A program made the position numbers and the translations under genes. Below are positions 54,616 to 64,000 of a DNA stretch of 64,000 bases, in pieces. The notes under the pieces are model-generated. The model did no database searches. It was not told the origin of the DNA and saw nothing but the letters and a program-made list of their open reading frames with translations. How positions within the stretch are numbered: position 1 is the stretch's first letter; the number at the start of each line of letters is the position of its first letter. The stretch comes from Arachis hypogaea (taxonomy: Eukaryota; Streptophyta; Magnoliopsida; Fabales; Fabaceae), in contig NC_092042.1 in assembly GCF_003086295.3 (NCBI RefSeq), positions 42,269,419 to 42,333,418 on the forward strand. The letters run 5' to 3'.

Positions 54616-56709
54616 TTACTTGAGATGGTATTTCACCCTGGGGTTTTCCTCCATGTTGCCTAGACAATGCTTGAGTCTTTGTCCATTCACTGTAAAAGTC
54701 CTTTCTGAAACTTCATTCATGACTTCTACGTGTCCATACGGCGAGACCTTTGTGACAAGAAAGGGTCCGGACCACCTTGATTTGAGTTTTCCTAGGAACA
54801 GTCTTAGTTTGGAATTGTATAGGAGCACTCGCTGCCCCCTTTCGAAACTCCTGGGTGCAAGATGTGAGTCATGTCTTCTCTTTGCCTTTTCCTTATACAT
54901 CTTGGTATTTTCATAGGCTTGTGACCTGAATTCCTCCATCTCTTGCAGCTGCAAGATTCTCTTTGCACCAGCAGCAATGCTGTTAAAATTTAGTATCTTG
55001 ATAGCCCATAGAGCCTTGTGTTCTAGCTCCAGTGGTAAGTGACAAGCTTTACCATACACCAGCTGATATGGAGACATTCCAAGTGGTGTTTTGAATGCTG
55101 TCCTGTACGCCCAAAGAGCATCATCCAACTTCTTTGACCAATCCTTTCTTGATGCACCCACAGTCTTTTCCAGAATCCTTTTTAGTTCTCTGTTGGATAT
55201 CTCAGTTTGTCCACTTGTTTGGGGGTGGTAAGGTGTGGCTACCTTGTGTTTTACCCCATATCGTAGGAGAAGAGCCTCTAACGGTCTGTTACAAAAGTGG
55301 CTCCCTCCATCACTGATGAGGGCTCTTGGGACTCCAAACCGACTAAAGATATTCTTCCTGAGGAAGTTCATAACCACCTTGTTATCATTTGTTGGAGTTG
55401 CAGTCGCCTCTACCCACTTGGAGACATAATCCACAGCTACTAAGATGTACTTGTTTGCATGTGAAGTTGGAAACGGCCCCATGAAATCTATTCCCCACAC
55501 ATCAAACAATTCCAGATCTAAGATGAAATTTTGTGGCATGGCATTTCTTTTGGGCAAGTTTCCCGCTCTTTGGCATTCATTGCAGCTTTTTACCAGTTCC
55601 TTGGCGTCCTTGAAAAGGGTCGGCAAAAAGAACCCACTTTGTAGAACCTTTGCTACAGTTCTGTCCCCTCCAAAGTGGCCTCCATAACTTGAGCTGTGGC
55701 AATTCCATAGGACCTCTCGTCCTTCTTCTTCCGAAACACATCTTCTGAGGACTCCATCTGAACACTTCTTGAAGAGATATGGCTTGTCCCAGACAAAGTA
55801 TTTTGCATCATTCATGAGCTTTCTTTTCTGGTGTTTATGTATCTCTAGTGGTAAAGCCCCAGTTGCTTTGAAGTTGGCTATGTCTGCAAACCATGGAGCC
55901 TTGTAAACTATCATCAATTTCTCATCAGGGAAGAGCTCGTTTACATGAGTATCATGTGCCCCACCTTCATCTTGAGGGATTCTGGAGAGGTGATCTGCTA
56001 CCTTGTTCTCCACTCCTTTCTTGTCTCTGATTTCAATATCAAATTCCTGCAACAATAAGATCCATCTTATTAGTCTCGGTTTTGATTCTTGCTTAGCAAA
56101 CAAATATTTAAGTGCTGCGTGATCTGTGAAAATAATCACTTTTGCACCAATGAGGTATGATCTAAACTTGTCAAATGCGAAAACTATTGCCAGCAGTTCC
56201 TTTTTGGTTGTGGTATAATTTCTTTGAGCATCATTAAGGACCTTGCTGGCATAGTATATCACATAGATTAAGTTATCTTTCCTCTGTCCTAACACTGCCC
56301 CTATTGCAAAATCAGATGCATCACACATTAATTCAAATGGTAAGTTCCAGTCAGGTGGGGAAATGATAGGTGCAGATGATAACCTCATTTTCAAGTTTTC
56401 AAAAGCTAACATGCATGTTTCATCGAAGACAAATGGTGTATCAGATACAAGGAGATTGTTTAAGGGCTTGGCTATCTTTGAAAAATCTTTAATAAACCTT
56501 CTGTAAAAACCAGCATGCCATAAAAAGCTCCTTATTGCCTTGACATCACTGGGTGGAGGATGTTTTTCAATAAGTTCAACTTTGGCTCTGTCTACCTCAA
56601 TGCCTTGGTTAGAGACCTTATGACCAAGGACTATTCCTCCTGTCACCATGAAGTGACATTTCTCCCAGTTCAAGACCAGGTTGGTCTCTTGGCATCTTTT
56701 CAATACCAA
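54616..56709 (-). CDS. pol: X internal region I3: RT end, RNase H and integrase, open 697 codons
   Basis: Residues 1-125 are the RT thumb and connection ([13 protein letters not shown]). RNase H acidic residues are D133 (MCDASDF), E171, D196 (FTDHA) and D239 (VADHLS). Integrase zinc site is H338, H345, C376, C379; catalytic D408 (GIDFMGPF), D467 (LISDGG) and E503, with 35 residues between the last two. The C-terminal GPY/F motif is [16 protein letters not shown]. All domains are full length. The frame is separated from the RT palm by a TGA at 56725-56727. A small number of reversions would separate this copy from an intact polyprotein, so it may be fairly young. Confidence 0.9.
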   Translation of the reverse strand: MVLKRCQETNLVLNWEKCHFMVTGGIVLGHKVSNQGIEVDRAKVELIEKHPPPSDVKAIRSFLWHAGFYRRFIKDFSKIAKPLNNLLVSDTPFVFDETCMLAFENLKMRLSSAPIISPPDWNLPFELMCDASDFAIGAVLGQRKDNLIYVIYYASKVLNDAQRNYTTTKKELLAIVFAFDKFRSYLIGAKVIIFTDHAALKYLFAKQESKPRLIRWILLLQEFDIEIRDKKGVENKVADHLSRIPQDEGGAHDTHVNELFPDEKLMIVYKAPWFADIANFKATGALPLEIHKHQKRKLMNDAKYFVWDKPYLFKKCSDGVLRRCVSEEEGREVLWNCHSSSYGGHFGGDRTVAKVLQSGFFLPTLFKDAKELVKSCNECQRAGNLPKRNAMPQNFILDLELFDVWGIDFMGPFPTSHANKYILVAVDYVSKWVEATATPTNDNKVVMNFLRKNIFSRFGVPRALISDGGSHFCNRPLEALLLRYGVKHKVATPYHPQTSGQTEISNRELKRILEKTVGASRKDWSKKLDDALWAYRTAFKTPLGMSPYQLVYGKACHLPLELEHKALWAIKILNFNSIAAGAKRILQLQEMEEFRSQAYENTKMYKEKAKRRHDSHLAPRSFERGQRVLLYNSKLRLFLGKLKSRWSGPFLVTKVSPYGHVEVMNEVSERTFTVNGQRLKHCLGNMEENPRVKYHLK

Positions 56710-56724
56710 GACAAGGTGCTGTAG

Positions 56725-57246
56725 TCAGCTAGGAAAAGAATCTCCAAATACTGAGAAGTCATCCATAAATACTTCGATGAATTTCTCTATCATGTCTGAG
56801 AAGATAGAAAGCATGCAGCGTTGGAAAGTTGCAGGCACATTACATAGCCCAAATGGCATTCGCCTGTAGGCAAACACTCCGTATGGGCAAGTGAATGAGG
56901 TTTTCTCTTGGTCTCTAGGATCATCCACTATTTGGTTATATCCCGAATAACCATCAAGAAAACAATAATATGCGTGGCCTGCAAGTCGTTCCAACATCTG
57001 ATCCATGAATGGAAGGGGGAAATGATCTTTTCGTGTAGCTTCGTTGAGTTTTCTGTAGTCTATGCACATCCGCCATCCAGTGACCATCCTTGTAGGGATT
57101 AATTCGTTCTTCTCATTTGGAACTACAGTGATTCCTCCCTTCTTTGGGACAACATGTACAGGGCTGACCCATGGGCTGTCTGAGATAGGGTAGATCACCC
57201 CTCCCTGCCATAACTTCAAAATTTCTTTCTGCACCACCTCTTTCAT
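56725..57246 (-). pseudogene. pol: X internal region I3: RT fingers and palm
   Basis: Contains WVSPVHVVPKKGG, catalytic Asp in FLDGYSGYNQI, RMPFGLCNVPATFQRCM and active-site FMDD (VFMDDFSVFGDS). It ends at TGA 56725-56727 and is preceded by TAA 57265-57267. Both stops are single-base changes against I2, which has sense codons there. Confidence 0.88.
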
Positions 57247-57264
57247 GATTGGGTTCAGCCTTCT

Positions 57265-58017
57265 TTAAGATTGAATGGACGGTTTGGCATCCTCTTCTAG
57301 CAGTATCTTATGCATGCATATGGCTGAACTAATTCCTTTTAAGTCAGCAAGAGTCCATCCAATGGCATCCTTGTGCTTCCTCAATACTTGGAGTAGTTTA
57401 TCCTCTTGATTCTGGCTGAGGGATGAGCTTATGATCACTGGGTAACTTTCATTTTCTCCTAAGTATGCATATTTGAGAGTAGGTGGCAGTGCCTTGAGCT
57501 CAAGTTTGGGTGCTTCTGACTTTTGGTTCTCTACTTTTGGTGCTTTTTGTATATGAATTTCTGCTGTTACCACCTCTTCACTTGATTCATACTCCTCTTC
57601 CATGACTCTCTCTGGCTCTTCTAATCCTTCTTTTTCGAAGCTCTCCTGCACTTCTTCCTCAAGTGCATCTAATCTCATGCATTCCTCGAATTTTTCTGGT
57701 GGGTAACTCATGGCCTTGAATACATTGAATGTCATCTTCTCATTGTGTAATCTTAAGGTAAGATCACCTTTTTGGACATCAATGACAGCTCCAGCAGTGG
57801 CCAGGAAGGGTCTTCCCAGGATAATGGAGGCCTTGGCTTCCTCCTGCATGTCCAACACTACAAAATCGGCTGGAAATATGAAGTCTCCCACCTTCACCAA
57901 CAAATCCTCTACTATGCCGTGAGGGAACTTGAATGATCGGTCTGCCAATTGTAAGGCCATTTTTGTTGGTTTGGCCTCTTCGATCTTCATCTTCCTCATC
58001 ATGGCTACTGACATCAA
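57265..58017 (-). pseudogene. pro: X internal region I3: protease and pre-RT linker
   Basis: Retropepsin-like part (VSVAMMRKMKI..., IILGRPFLATA), then an acidic linker and LGWTLADLKGISSAICMHKI-type pre-RT segment. The catalytic LCDLGAS motif is just upstream, at about 58020-58040, at the shifted junction with Gag. A one-base insertion near 58088 puts it out of frame with Gag, and TAA 57265-57267 ends it. Confidence 0.83.
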
Positions 58018-58063
58018 ATTGATGCTGGCTCCTAAGTCACAGAGAGCCTTTTCTACTGTGATC

Positions 58064-59902
58064 TCACCTATGACACAGGGGATCTGAAAAACTCACTGGA
58101 TCCTTCAATTTCTGGGGTAATTTATGCTGAATGATAGCACTACATTCTTCGGTCAGTATCACAGTTTTGTTGTTCTTCCAGCTTCTCTTCTTAGTCATGA
58201 GCTCCTTTAAGAACTTGGCATAGAGAGGCATTTGTTCTATTGCTTCAGCAAAGGGTATGTTGATTTGTAGCTTTTTGAAGATTTCTAAAAATCTCAAAAA
58301 CTGGTTGTCATCTCCCTTTTTCTTCAATTGTTGAGGGTATGGAACTCTCGGGACATCTGGCTTCAGCTTCCCTTCTTCTTTTTGCACTTTAGAAGTTGGG
58401 GCTTGATTTCCATCTTGCTTTTCTCCTTCATCAATTGAGTATTCTTCTAGTGTCTTCTGGTCAAATTCCTTCAGTTTCTTCCCACTCCTAAGAGTGATAG
58501 CTTGACACTCCTCTTTTTTGCTTCGATTGTTGCTAGAAGTCTGATTGAATAGGTAACCAACTTGTGTCTCAAGCTTCTCGATGGCAGCATCTTGGTTCTG
58601 CATATTTGACTGCACTTCCTCTCGGAATGTTTTACTGTCTTGGATGTCTCTGCATATGCTTCCAAGTAATGTTTCAATCTTAGAGATTTTGTCATCAAAT
58701 GAAGAATGGGCTGTATTGTTGTTGAGGTTGTGACGTCTCTGATTTTGGCCTTGGTCTTGTTGATTCCCCCAACCAAAGTTTGGGTGATTCCTCCATCCAG
58801 GGTTGTAGGTCTTTGAGTATGGATCATGGTTTTTTCTAAGTAAATTCCTAATGTAGTTAGCTTGCTCCTGAGTGCCCTCTTCCTCTTCACTTGCTTCCTC
58901 TTGAGTTGAAGTGGTGATTGCTGCTACTTGACTTCTTTCCATCTTCTTGGTGAGGTTAGCTAGCTGCTTGGTGATGAGCTTGTTTTGAGTCAGCAGAGCA
59001 TCTACATTGTTTAGCTCTATTACCCATCTAGTGTTCCCTCTTTCGGAAGCATAGAAGTAGTCGTTCTCAGCTACAGTTTCAATGACATCTATGGCTTCTT
59101 CAATGGTCTTCTTCTTGTTCAAGGATCCTCCAGAGGAATGATCTACTGCCTTCTTTGATTCATATGACAAGCCTTCATAGAAGATATGCAACTGCACCCA
59201 TTCATTAAACATATTTGGTGGACACCTTCTTGTTAGGTCTTTGAACCTTTCCCAAGCTTCATAAAGTGTCTCCCCATCTTGCTGTCTGAACGTCTGTACT
59301 TCAGTTCTCAGCCTATTGATCCTTTGCGGGGGGTAAAACCTTGCCAAAAACTTATTCACTACCTCCTCCCAAGTTGTCAGGCTTTCTTTTGGGAAGGATT
59401 CGAGCCATTTGAATGCCTTGTCCCTGAGTGAGAAAGGGAACAAGAGCAGCCTATAGACATCCTGGTGGACTCCATTGGACTTCACTGTGTCACAAATCCT
59501 CAAGAAGATGGTCAAGTGTTGATTCGGATCTTCTTGAGCACCTCCTCCAAATGAGCAATTATTCTGCACAAGAGTGATGAGCTGAGGTTTTAGTTCGAAA
59601 TTGTTGGCATGGATGGTTGGCTTTTGGATGCTACTTCCGCAGTTCCCTGGGTTTGGGTTGATATAAGAGCCCAAGACTCTTCTATCCTCCCCACCAGGAT
59701 TTGCTCTAGCTCCTCCACCATGGTTGTGAACCTCTTCCTCACGATAGTCTTCCATGGTTGTTTCAAAGCATTCTTCAAAGTGTTCCTCCTCTTCTTCAGC
59801 ACCAACCACACGTTTTTCTTTTGCCTCCCTTCTTAATCTCAAGAAGGTTCTCTCAGGTTCAGAATCAAAGAAAGTTGAAGCCCCGCCTCTTCTCCCTGTC
59901 AT
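58064..59902 (-). CDS. gag: X internal region I3: Gag, open 612 codons
   Basis: ATG 59902 (MTGRRGGASTFFDSEPERT), same start as I1 and I2. Retrotrans_gag core LLLFPFSLRDKAFKWLESFP and LYEAWERFKDLTRRCPP, then SSGGSLNKKKTIEEAIDVIE and the Asn/Gln-rich linker. The last ten residues (VSFSDPLCHR) are out of frame after a one-base insertion near 58088; I2 lacks this base. Capsid role by family. No CCHC zinc knuckle is visible. Confidence 0.88.
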   Translation of the reverse strand: MTGRRGGASTFFDSEPERTFLRLRREAKEKRVVGAEEEEEHFEECFETTMEDYREEEVHNHGGGARANPGGEDRRVLGSYINPNPGNCGSSIQKPTIHANNFELKPQLITLVQNNCSFGGGAQEDPNQHLTIFLRICDTVKSNGVHQDVYRLLLFPFSLRDKAFKWLESFPKESLTTWEEVVNKFLARFYPPQRINRLRTEVQTFRQQDGETLYEAWERFKDLTRRCPPNMFNEWVQLHIFYEGLSYESKKAVDHSSGGSLNKKKTIEEAIDVIETVAENDYFYASERGNTRWVIELNNVDALLTQNKLITKQLANLTKKMERSQVAAITTSTQEEASEEEEGTQEQANYIRNLLRKNHDPYSKTYNPGWRNHPNFGWGNQQDQGQNQRRHNLNNNTAHSSFDDKISKIETLLGSICRDIQDSKTFREEVQSNMQNQDAAIEKLETQVGYLFNQTSSNNRSKKEECQAITLRSGKKLKEFDQKTLEEYSIDEGEKQDGNQAPTSKVQKEEGKLKPDVPRVPYPQQLKKKGDDNQFLRFLEIFKKLQINIPFAEAIEQMPLYAKFLKELMTKKRSWKNNKTVILTEECSAIIQHKLPQKLKDPVSFSDPLCHR

Positions 59903-60164
59903 ACAACCAATAGAGTATAAGCAAAGAAAAGAAATGCAGAGAGTATTTCGTTAGGATTACTGTTAGTGTCAGTGATGCATTATATCAAACAGTTAGTGGG
60001 GTTAGTGAACTGAATTGTAAATAACAAAGAAAAACTAAGAAACAGGGGAGGGGAGAAATTAACTAAGACAGAAAGCAAATTACTCAAATAGAAAATTAAA
60101 TCAAACAAAACAAAAATACTCAATCTAGTGATCCTCTAATGTAATCATTGTCGATGCACAATCA

Positions 60165-60183
60165 ATCCCCGGCAACGGCGCCA
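60165..60183 (-). other. Primer-binding site of X internal region I3
   Basis: Exact tRNA-Asp complement, six bases from L4. Confidence 0.9.
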
Positions 60184-60189
60184 TAAACT

Positions 60190-62434
60190 TGATCTGGGGA
60201 AAACTTGTCTCTCAACAAATCTCCATTCGGAAAGTGTACCGAATTTGTCGTCAAGTAAAAACTCACAATAGAGTGAGGTCAAATCCCATAGGGATTGATT
60301 GATCAAGCAACTTTAATTAGAGGAATGTTCTAGTTGAGTGAATCCATGAATAGAGTTGATACTTGCAGAAAATAAAATGGCAGGAAAGTAAATGACTGAA
60401 AGTAAATTGCAGAATTGTAATTGGAAATGGGGGAATTGCTCATAAAAGTAAATTGCAGAAATTAAAGAGAATGGGTAAGATCAGAAATGGGGAGTTCATT
60501 GGGCTCAAGAGATGTTGCATTCTCCGGATCAATTTCATTCTCATCTCTTCCTCAATCAATGCACTCATTGATCTCCTTGGCAATCTTAAGTGATTGAAAA
60601 ACAATTTCTTGTGGTTCAATCTCTCAAATCTTGATCAATAGCCAATTCCTTGGTCAATTGCTCATGAGAAGAGATGAAGTATGGTCACTGATTATACCAC
60701 ATGCATTTCCCAAATCAAGTGTTGAGAGGGTTATAGCCACATACCCATCCACACCCAATGTGGTCCAGCATGAGAAAGCATTTCTAGCTGATCTCTTCAT
60801 TCCTCTTTTAAGGTTCCGAAGAGATCCAAGTTTGAATAGCTTCTTTTCCAAGATAACTATCCAATTGGATGAAGATCGAAAGCTTTCAAGTAAAATCACG
60901 AGGAAAGATAGAAGAAGAATAATGAAAACTAGTATTGATCCATCAAATTACAACAGAGCTCCCTAACCCAATGAAATGGGTTTAGTTGTTCATAGCTCTA
61001 GAAATCAAAATCAAAGATGGAGAATACATCATAAAGCTAGAAGTGCAGAGAAAGTAAAATACAAAGAGTAGTTCTATTTCCTAGCTCTCCGTCCGTCCCT
61101 TAAACAATTCAAAGATACTGCTATATATACTATTCTTCTCAGCTTCTAGTTGGCTCTTCAAGTATTGGGCTTTTGGGTCTTGAGTTTGAAGCAGTTCCTT
61201 TCTTCATTTGGGCTTGGCTTTACTTGCAGAGAGTAAGTGGGAAGTGGGTAGAGACTTTAGCTCAAGACGTCAGGGGTGTTTAACATTTAGCGAAAGTATA
61301 AGTTTAAGAACGTTAGTGACAATTAACATTGTCACTAACGTTCCAATGCACCCCTTAGCCTCACGTTAAAGTCCATGTTAACTAGGTTAACGTGGCTTCT
61401 AACGTGGCTTTTGCCAACCTTCGAGAACGTTAGTGACACTCAACATTGTCACTAACGTTCCAGTGTGCTCATTCTTGCTTCACGTTAAAGCCCACGTTAA
61501 CTAAGTTAACGTGGCTTCTAACGTGGGCTTTGCCAACCTTCGAGAACGTTAGTGACACTCAACATTGTCACTAACGTTCCAATGTGCCCATAGGTCACAC
61601 GTTAGAGTCCACGTTAACTAGGTTAACGTGGCTTCTAACGTGGCCACTCTTAGCCATCCCAACGTTAGTGGTAATGTTGAGTGTCACTAACGTTGGCCTA
61701 TCCTTCATTCATCATCGTTAGCTTCCATGTTAACCAAGTTAACGGAAAAGTTAACGTGGCTCTTGGGGGTTGTGTGGTTGCTTCAACGTTAGTGACAATG
61801 TTGAGTGTCACTAACGTTGTCGACAACTCTTCATCTCTTACGTTAGCTCCCACGTTAACCAAGTTAACGTGGGAGTTAACGTGGTACTTTGCACCTTAGG
61901 CCAACGTTAGTGACAATGTTGAGTGTCACTAACGTTGGCTTCTCTTCCCCCTTTAACGTTAGAGGCCATGTTAATTAGGTTAACGTGGCTCCTAACGTGG
62001 CCATTTGTGAGCAATTGCCAACGTTAGTGACAATGTTAAGTGTCACTAACGTTGGCTCAACTTCTCTTCTCCACGTTAGAGTTCACGTTAACTTAGTTAA
62101 CGTGACTCCTTAACGTGGCATTGATGGCTTTTGAGAGTGTTATTGGCAATCACTTTTCTCCTTAGCCTTGCAAGTTCTTTACTTCATTTGTCCTGAAATC
62201 AAGCAATAAAGTGCATCAAAGTTCTAATCCAAGTCATGGGGGATGCAATATCAATTTGTCATTAAAATCATGCAAAATCTTCATGAAATCATGTAAAATG
62301 CACAATGCATGCTTGAATTAGGATGTAAATGATTTTCTACCCAAAGCTAGCTTATTTCCTAAGAAAATGCAATGAAACTACCTAAAAACAGTAACGAAAA
62401 GGTTAGTGAAACTGGCCAAAATGCCCTGGCATCA
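60190..62434 (-). repeat. Family X LTR L4 (outer 5' LTR of the array)
   Basis: 2245 bp, minus strand TGATGCCAGGGCATTTTGG ... CCCCAGATCA. TATA box at 61121-61130. Palindrome array 61307-62119. Its outer end is followed by gaatc (62435-62439), matching 18459-18463. Confidence 0.88.
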
Positions 62435-62439
62435 GAATC

Positions 62440-63332
62440 TTAATGGTTCAAGAATTCTATGCTAATGCATGGATCACTAGGAACCATGATCAAAGTATGA
62501 ACCCAAATCCAAAGAATTATCTTACAATGGTTCGGGGAAAATACTTAGATTTCAGTCCAGAAAATGTAAGGTTGGCGTTCAACTTGCCTATGATGCAAGA
62601 AAATGCACGCCCTTACACTAGAAGGGTCAACTTTGATCAAAGGATGGACCAAGTCTTTATGGACATATGTGTTGAAGGAGCTCAATGGAAAAGAGAATCT
62701 AAAGGCAAGCCGGTTCAATTGAGAAGACTGGACCTTAAGCCTGTGGCTAGAGGATGGTTGGAGTTCATCTAATGCTCCATCATCCCCACTAGCAACCGAT
62801 CCGAAGTTACTGTGGATCGAGCCATCATGATCCATAGCATCATGATTGGAGAGGAAGTAGAAGTTCATGAAGTCATACCTCTTGAATTCTACAAAGTAGC
62901 CGAAAAATCCTCCACCATGGCAAGGCTAGCTTTTTCTCATCTTATTTGCCATCTATGCTACTCTGCTGGAGTTGTCATAAAAGGAGACACGAGGACAAGC
63001 CCATCACTAAGAAGAGGATGGAGCAAACAAGAGAGGCTATCCATGAATCTCAAGGGACGCATGAGGAAGCTCATCATCAAGAAATCCCTGAGATGCCTCG
63101 AGGGATGCACTTCCCTCCAAACAACTATTGGGAACAACTCAACACTTCTCTAGAAGGATTGAGTCATGATATGAACCAATTAAGGGTGGAACACCAAGAG
63201 CACTCCATCATTCTCCATGAGATTAGAGAAGATCAAAGAGCTTTGATGGAGGAGCAACAAAGGCAAGGAAGAGACATAGAAGAGCTCAAGGACAACATTG
63301 GTCCTTCAAGAAGAAGATGCCACCATCACTAA
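62440..63332 (+). pseudogene. ORF3 of element B, 3' part
   Basis: Continues 18212-18463 in the same reading frame right after the TSD. It begins with MVQEFYANAW two codons into the segment, as in C (LMVQEFYANA). Breaks: TAA at 62770-62772 within LEFI.CSIIPTSNRSEV, and a small deletion near 62985 that shifts the frame. The last frame reads YWEQLNTSLEGLSHDMNQLRVEHQEHS..., a likely coiled coil, ending RRRCHHH at 63332. The three His near the end are unexplained. The same domain as C and D; function unknown. Confidence 0.82.
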
Positions 63333-64000
63333 GGTGGACTCATTCCTTGTTCTTATTTTTCTGTTTTTCGGTTTTTAAGCTATGTGTTTGTCTATGTTTG
63401 TGTCTTTGTTACATGATCATTAGTGTCTAGTGTCTATGTCTTAAGGCTATGAATAATTCCATGAATCCTTTACCTTTCTTAAATGAAAAATATTTCTAAT
63501 ACAAAAGAACAAGAAGTACATGAGTTTCGAATTCATCCTTGAAATTAGTTTAATTATATTGATGTGGTGACAATACTTTTTGTTTTCTGAATGAATGCTT
63601 GAACAGTGCATATTTTTTATCTTGTTGTTTATGAATGTTAAATTTTTTGGCTCTTGAAAGAATGATGAACAAGAGAAATGTTATTGATGATCTGAAAAAT
63701 CATAAATTTGATTCTTGAAGCAAGAAAAAGCAGCAAAAAAGCAAAAGCTTACGAAAAAAAAGTGACGAAAAAAATTAGAAAGAAAAAGAAAAGCAAGAAG
63801 AAAAAGCCAATAGCCCTTAAAACCAAAAGGCAAGGGTAAAAAGGATCCAAGGCTTTGAGCATCAAAAGATAGGAGGGCCCAAGGAAATAAATCCAGGCCT
63901 AAGCAGTTAAATCAAGCTGTCCCTAACCATGTGCTTGTGGCATACAGGTCCAAGTGAAAAGCTCGAGACTGAGTGGTTAAAGTCATGATTCAAAGCGAAA
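63333..64000 (+). other. Element B 3' non-coding region (runs off the window)
   Basis: AT-rich non-coding sequence like the C and D 3' regions, with a purine-rich run (about 63740-63810). The 3' LTR is not reached. I see no gene. Confidence 0.55.

Larger units (their letters stand above)
18464..62434 (-). mobile_element. Tandem family X array: four LTRs, three internal regions
   Basis: Minus-strand order from right to left: LTR L4 (60190-62434), internal I3, L3 (50709-52963), internal I2, L2 (21570-23824), internal I1, L1 (18464-19811). L2 and L3 each have a PBS on the right-hand internal side and a PPT on the other, with no target duplication, so neighbouring internal regions share LTRs. 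Only the outer ends have a TSD (gaatc). This is the expected product of one insertion enlarged by unequal LTR recombination. I2 later received the two Y elements. Gag, tRNA-Asp PBS and IN type fit Athila. Confidence 0.85.
11757..64000 (+). mobile_element. Non-autonomous element B, split by a 44 kb nested insertion
   Basis: Plus-strand element with 5' LTR, tRNA-Asp PBS, gag-protease remnants, an internal TATA leader and ORF3. It has no reverse transcriptase or integrase. It is interrupted at 18463 by 18464-62434 and resumes at 62440; the 3' LTR is beyond the right edge. The same gene order without polymerase occurs in element C, so the absence of pol is a shared feature of the family and not only local decay. 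D is the likely type of helper, having similar LTRs, PBS and ORF3 plus polymerase. Confidence 0.8.

Noticed and set aside
54563..54916. 117-codon plus-strand ORF
   Set aside because: Antisense shadow of the integrase C-terminus, which has clear family motifs on the minus strand.

Overview
This 64 kb window looks like plant nuclear DNA made almost entirely of nested Ty3/gypsy LTR retrotransposons. I see no host gene, rRNA, tRNA gene or CRISPR array. The evidence is Gag, retropepsin, reverse transcriptase, RNase H and integrase coding with the D,D-35-E spacing, LTRs of 1.5-2.3 kb, and primer-binding sites matching the 3' end of plant tRNA-Asp (tggcgccgttgccggggat). These traits fit the Athila lineage. 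The GGCGTTTAACGCC palindromes make me suspect a papilionoid legume, most likely Arachis (peanut); that is an inference from memory.

Layout. (1) 1-11501: the 3' end and one LTR (family Z, + strand) of an element that enters from the left. It is interrupted by a solo LTR (726-2210, TSD gctac) and by a complete non-autonomous element A (2486-9788, - strand, TSD gtgga). (2) 11502-11756: a fragment of an A-type LTR in + orientation. (3) From 11757 past the right end: non-autonomous element B (+), with a 5' LTR, PBS, decayed gag-protease, a TATA-bearing internal leader and a third gene, ORF3. (4) B's ORF3 is cut at 18463 by 44 kb of later insertions and resumes at 62440, with TSD gaatc on both sides. 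(5) The insert 18464-62434 (- strand) is a tandem array of family X: LTR-internal-LTR-internal-LTR-internal-LTR. The first internal region is only a gag fragment. The second has lost part of integrase and hosts more insertions. The third has all domains and three point lesions. (6) Inside the second X internal region sit two elements of family Y (- strand): D (24415-35876; gag-PR-RT-RH-IN plus intact ORF3) and C (35877-46009; gag-PR plus ORF3, no polymerase). They are fused by a deletion.

Two lineages appear, each with an autonomous-type element and a stripped relative: X with A, and D with B and C. The stripped copies keep LTR ends, PBS, 3' region and conserved hairpins but lack polymerase, so they presumably used the relatives' enzymes in trans.

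The most interesting signal is the ORF3 cassette in B, C and D. Each ORF3 has a palindrome array, a TATA box 150-205 bp before its ATG, and a hairpin plus AAGTTTGGTGT module. The same hairpin module lies just before the 3' LTR. This suggests an env-position gene with its own internal promoter. Also notable are a seven-unit alternating palindrome array in the X U3 whose loop orientation flips midway, PBS copies duplicated into LTR ends, and a hairpin (TTGGGAGGCAACCCAA) just after the last gag or pol codon in five elements.
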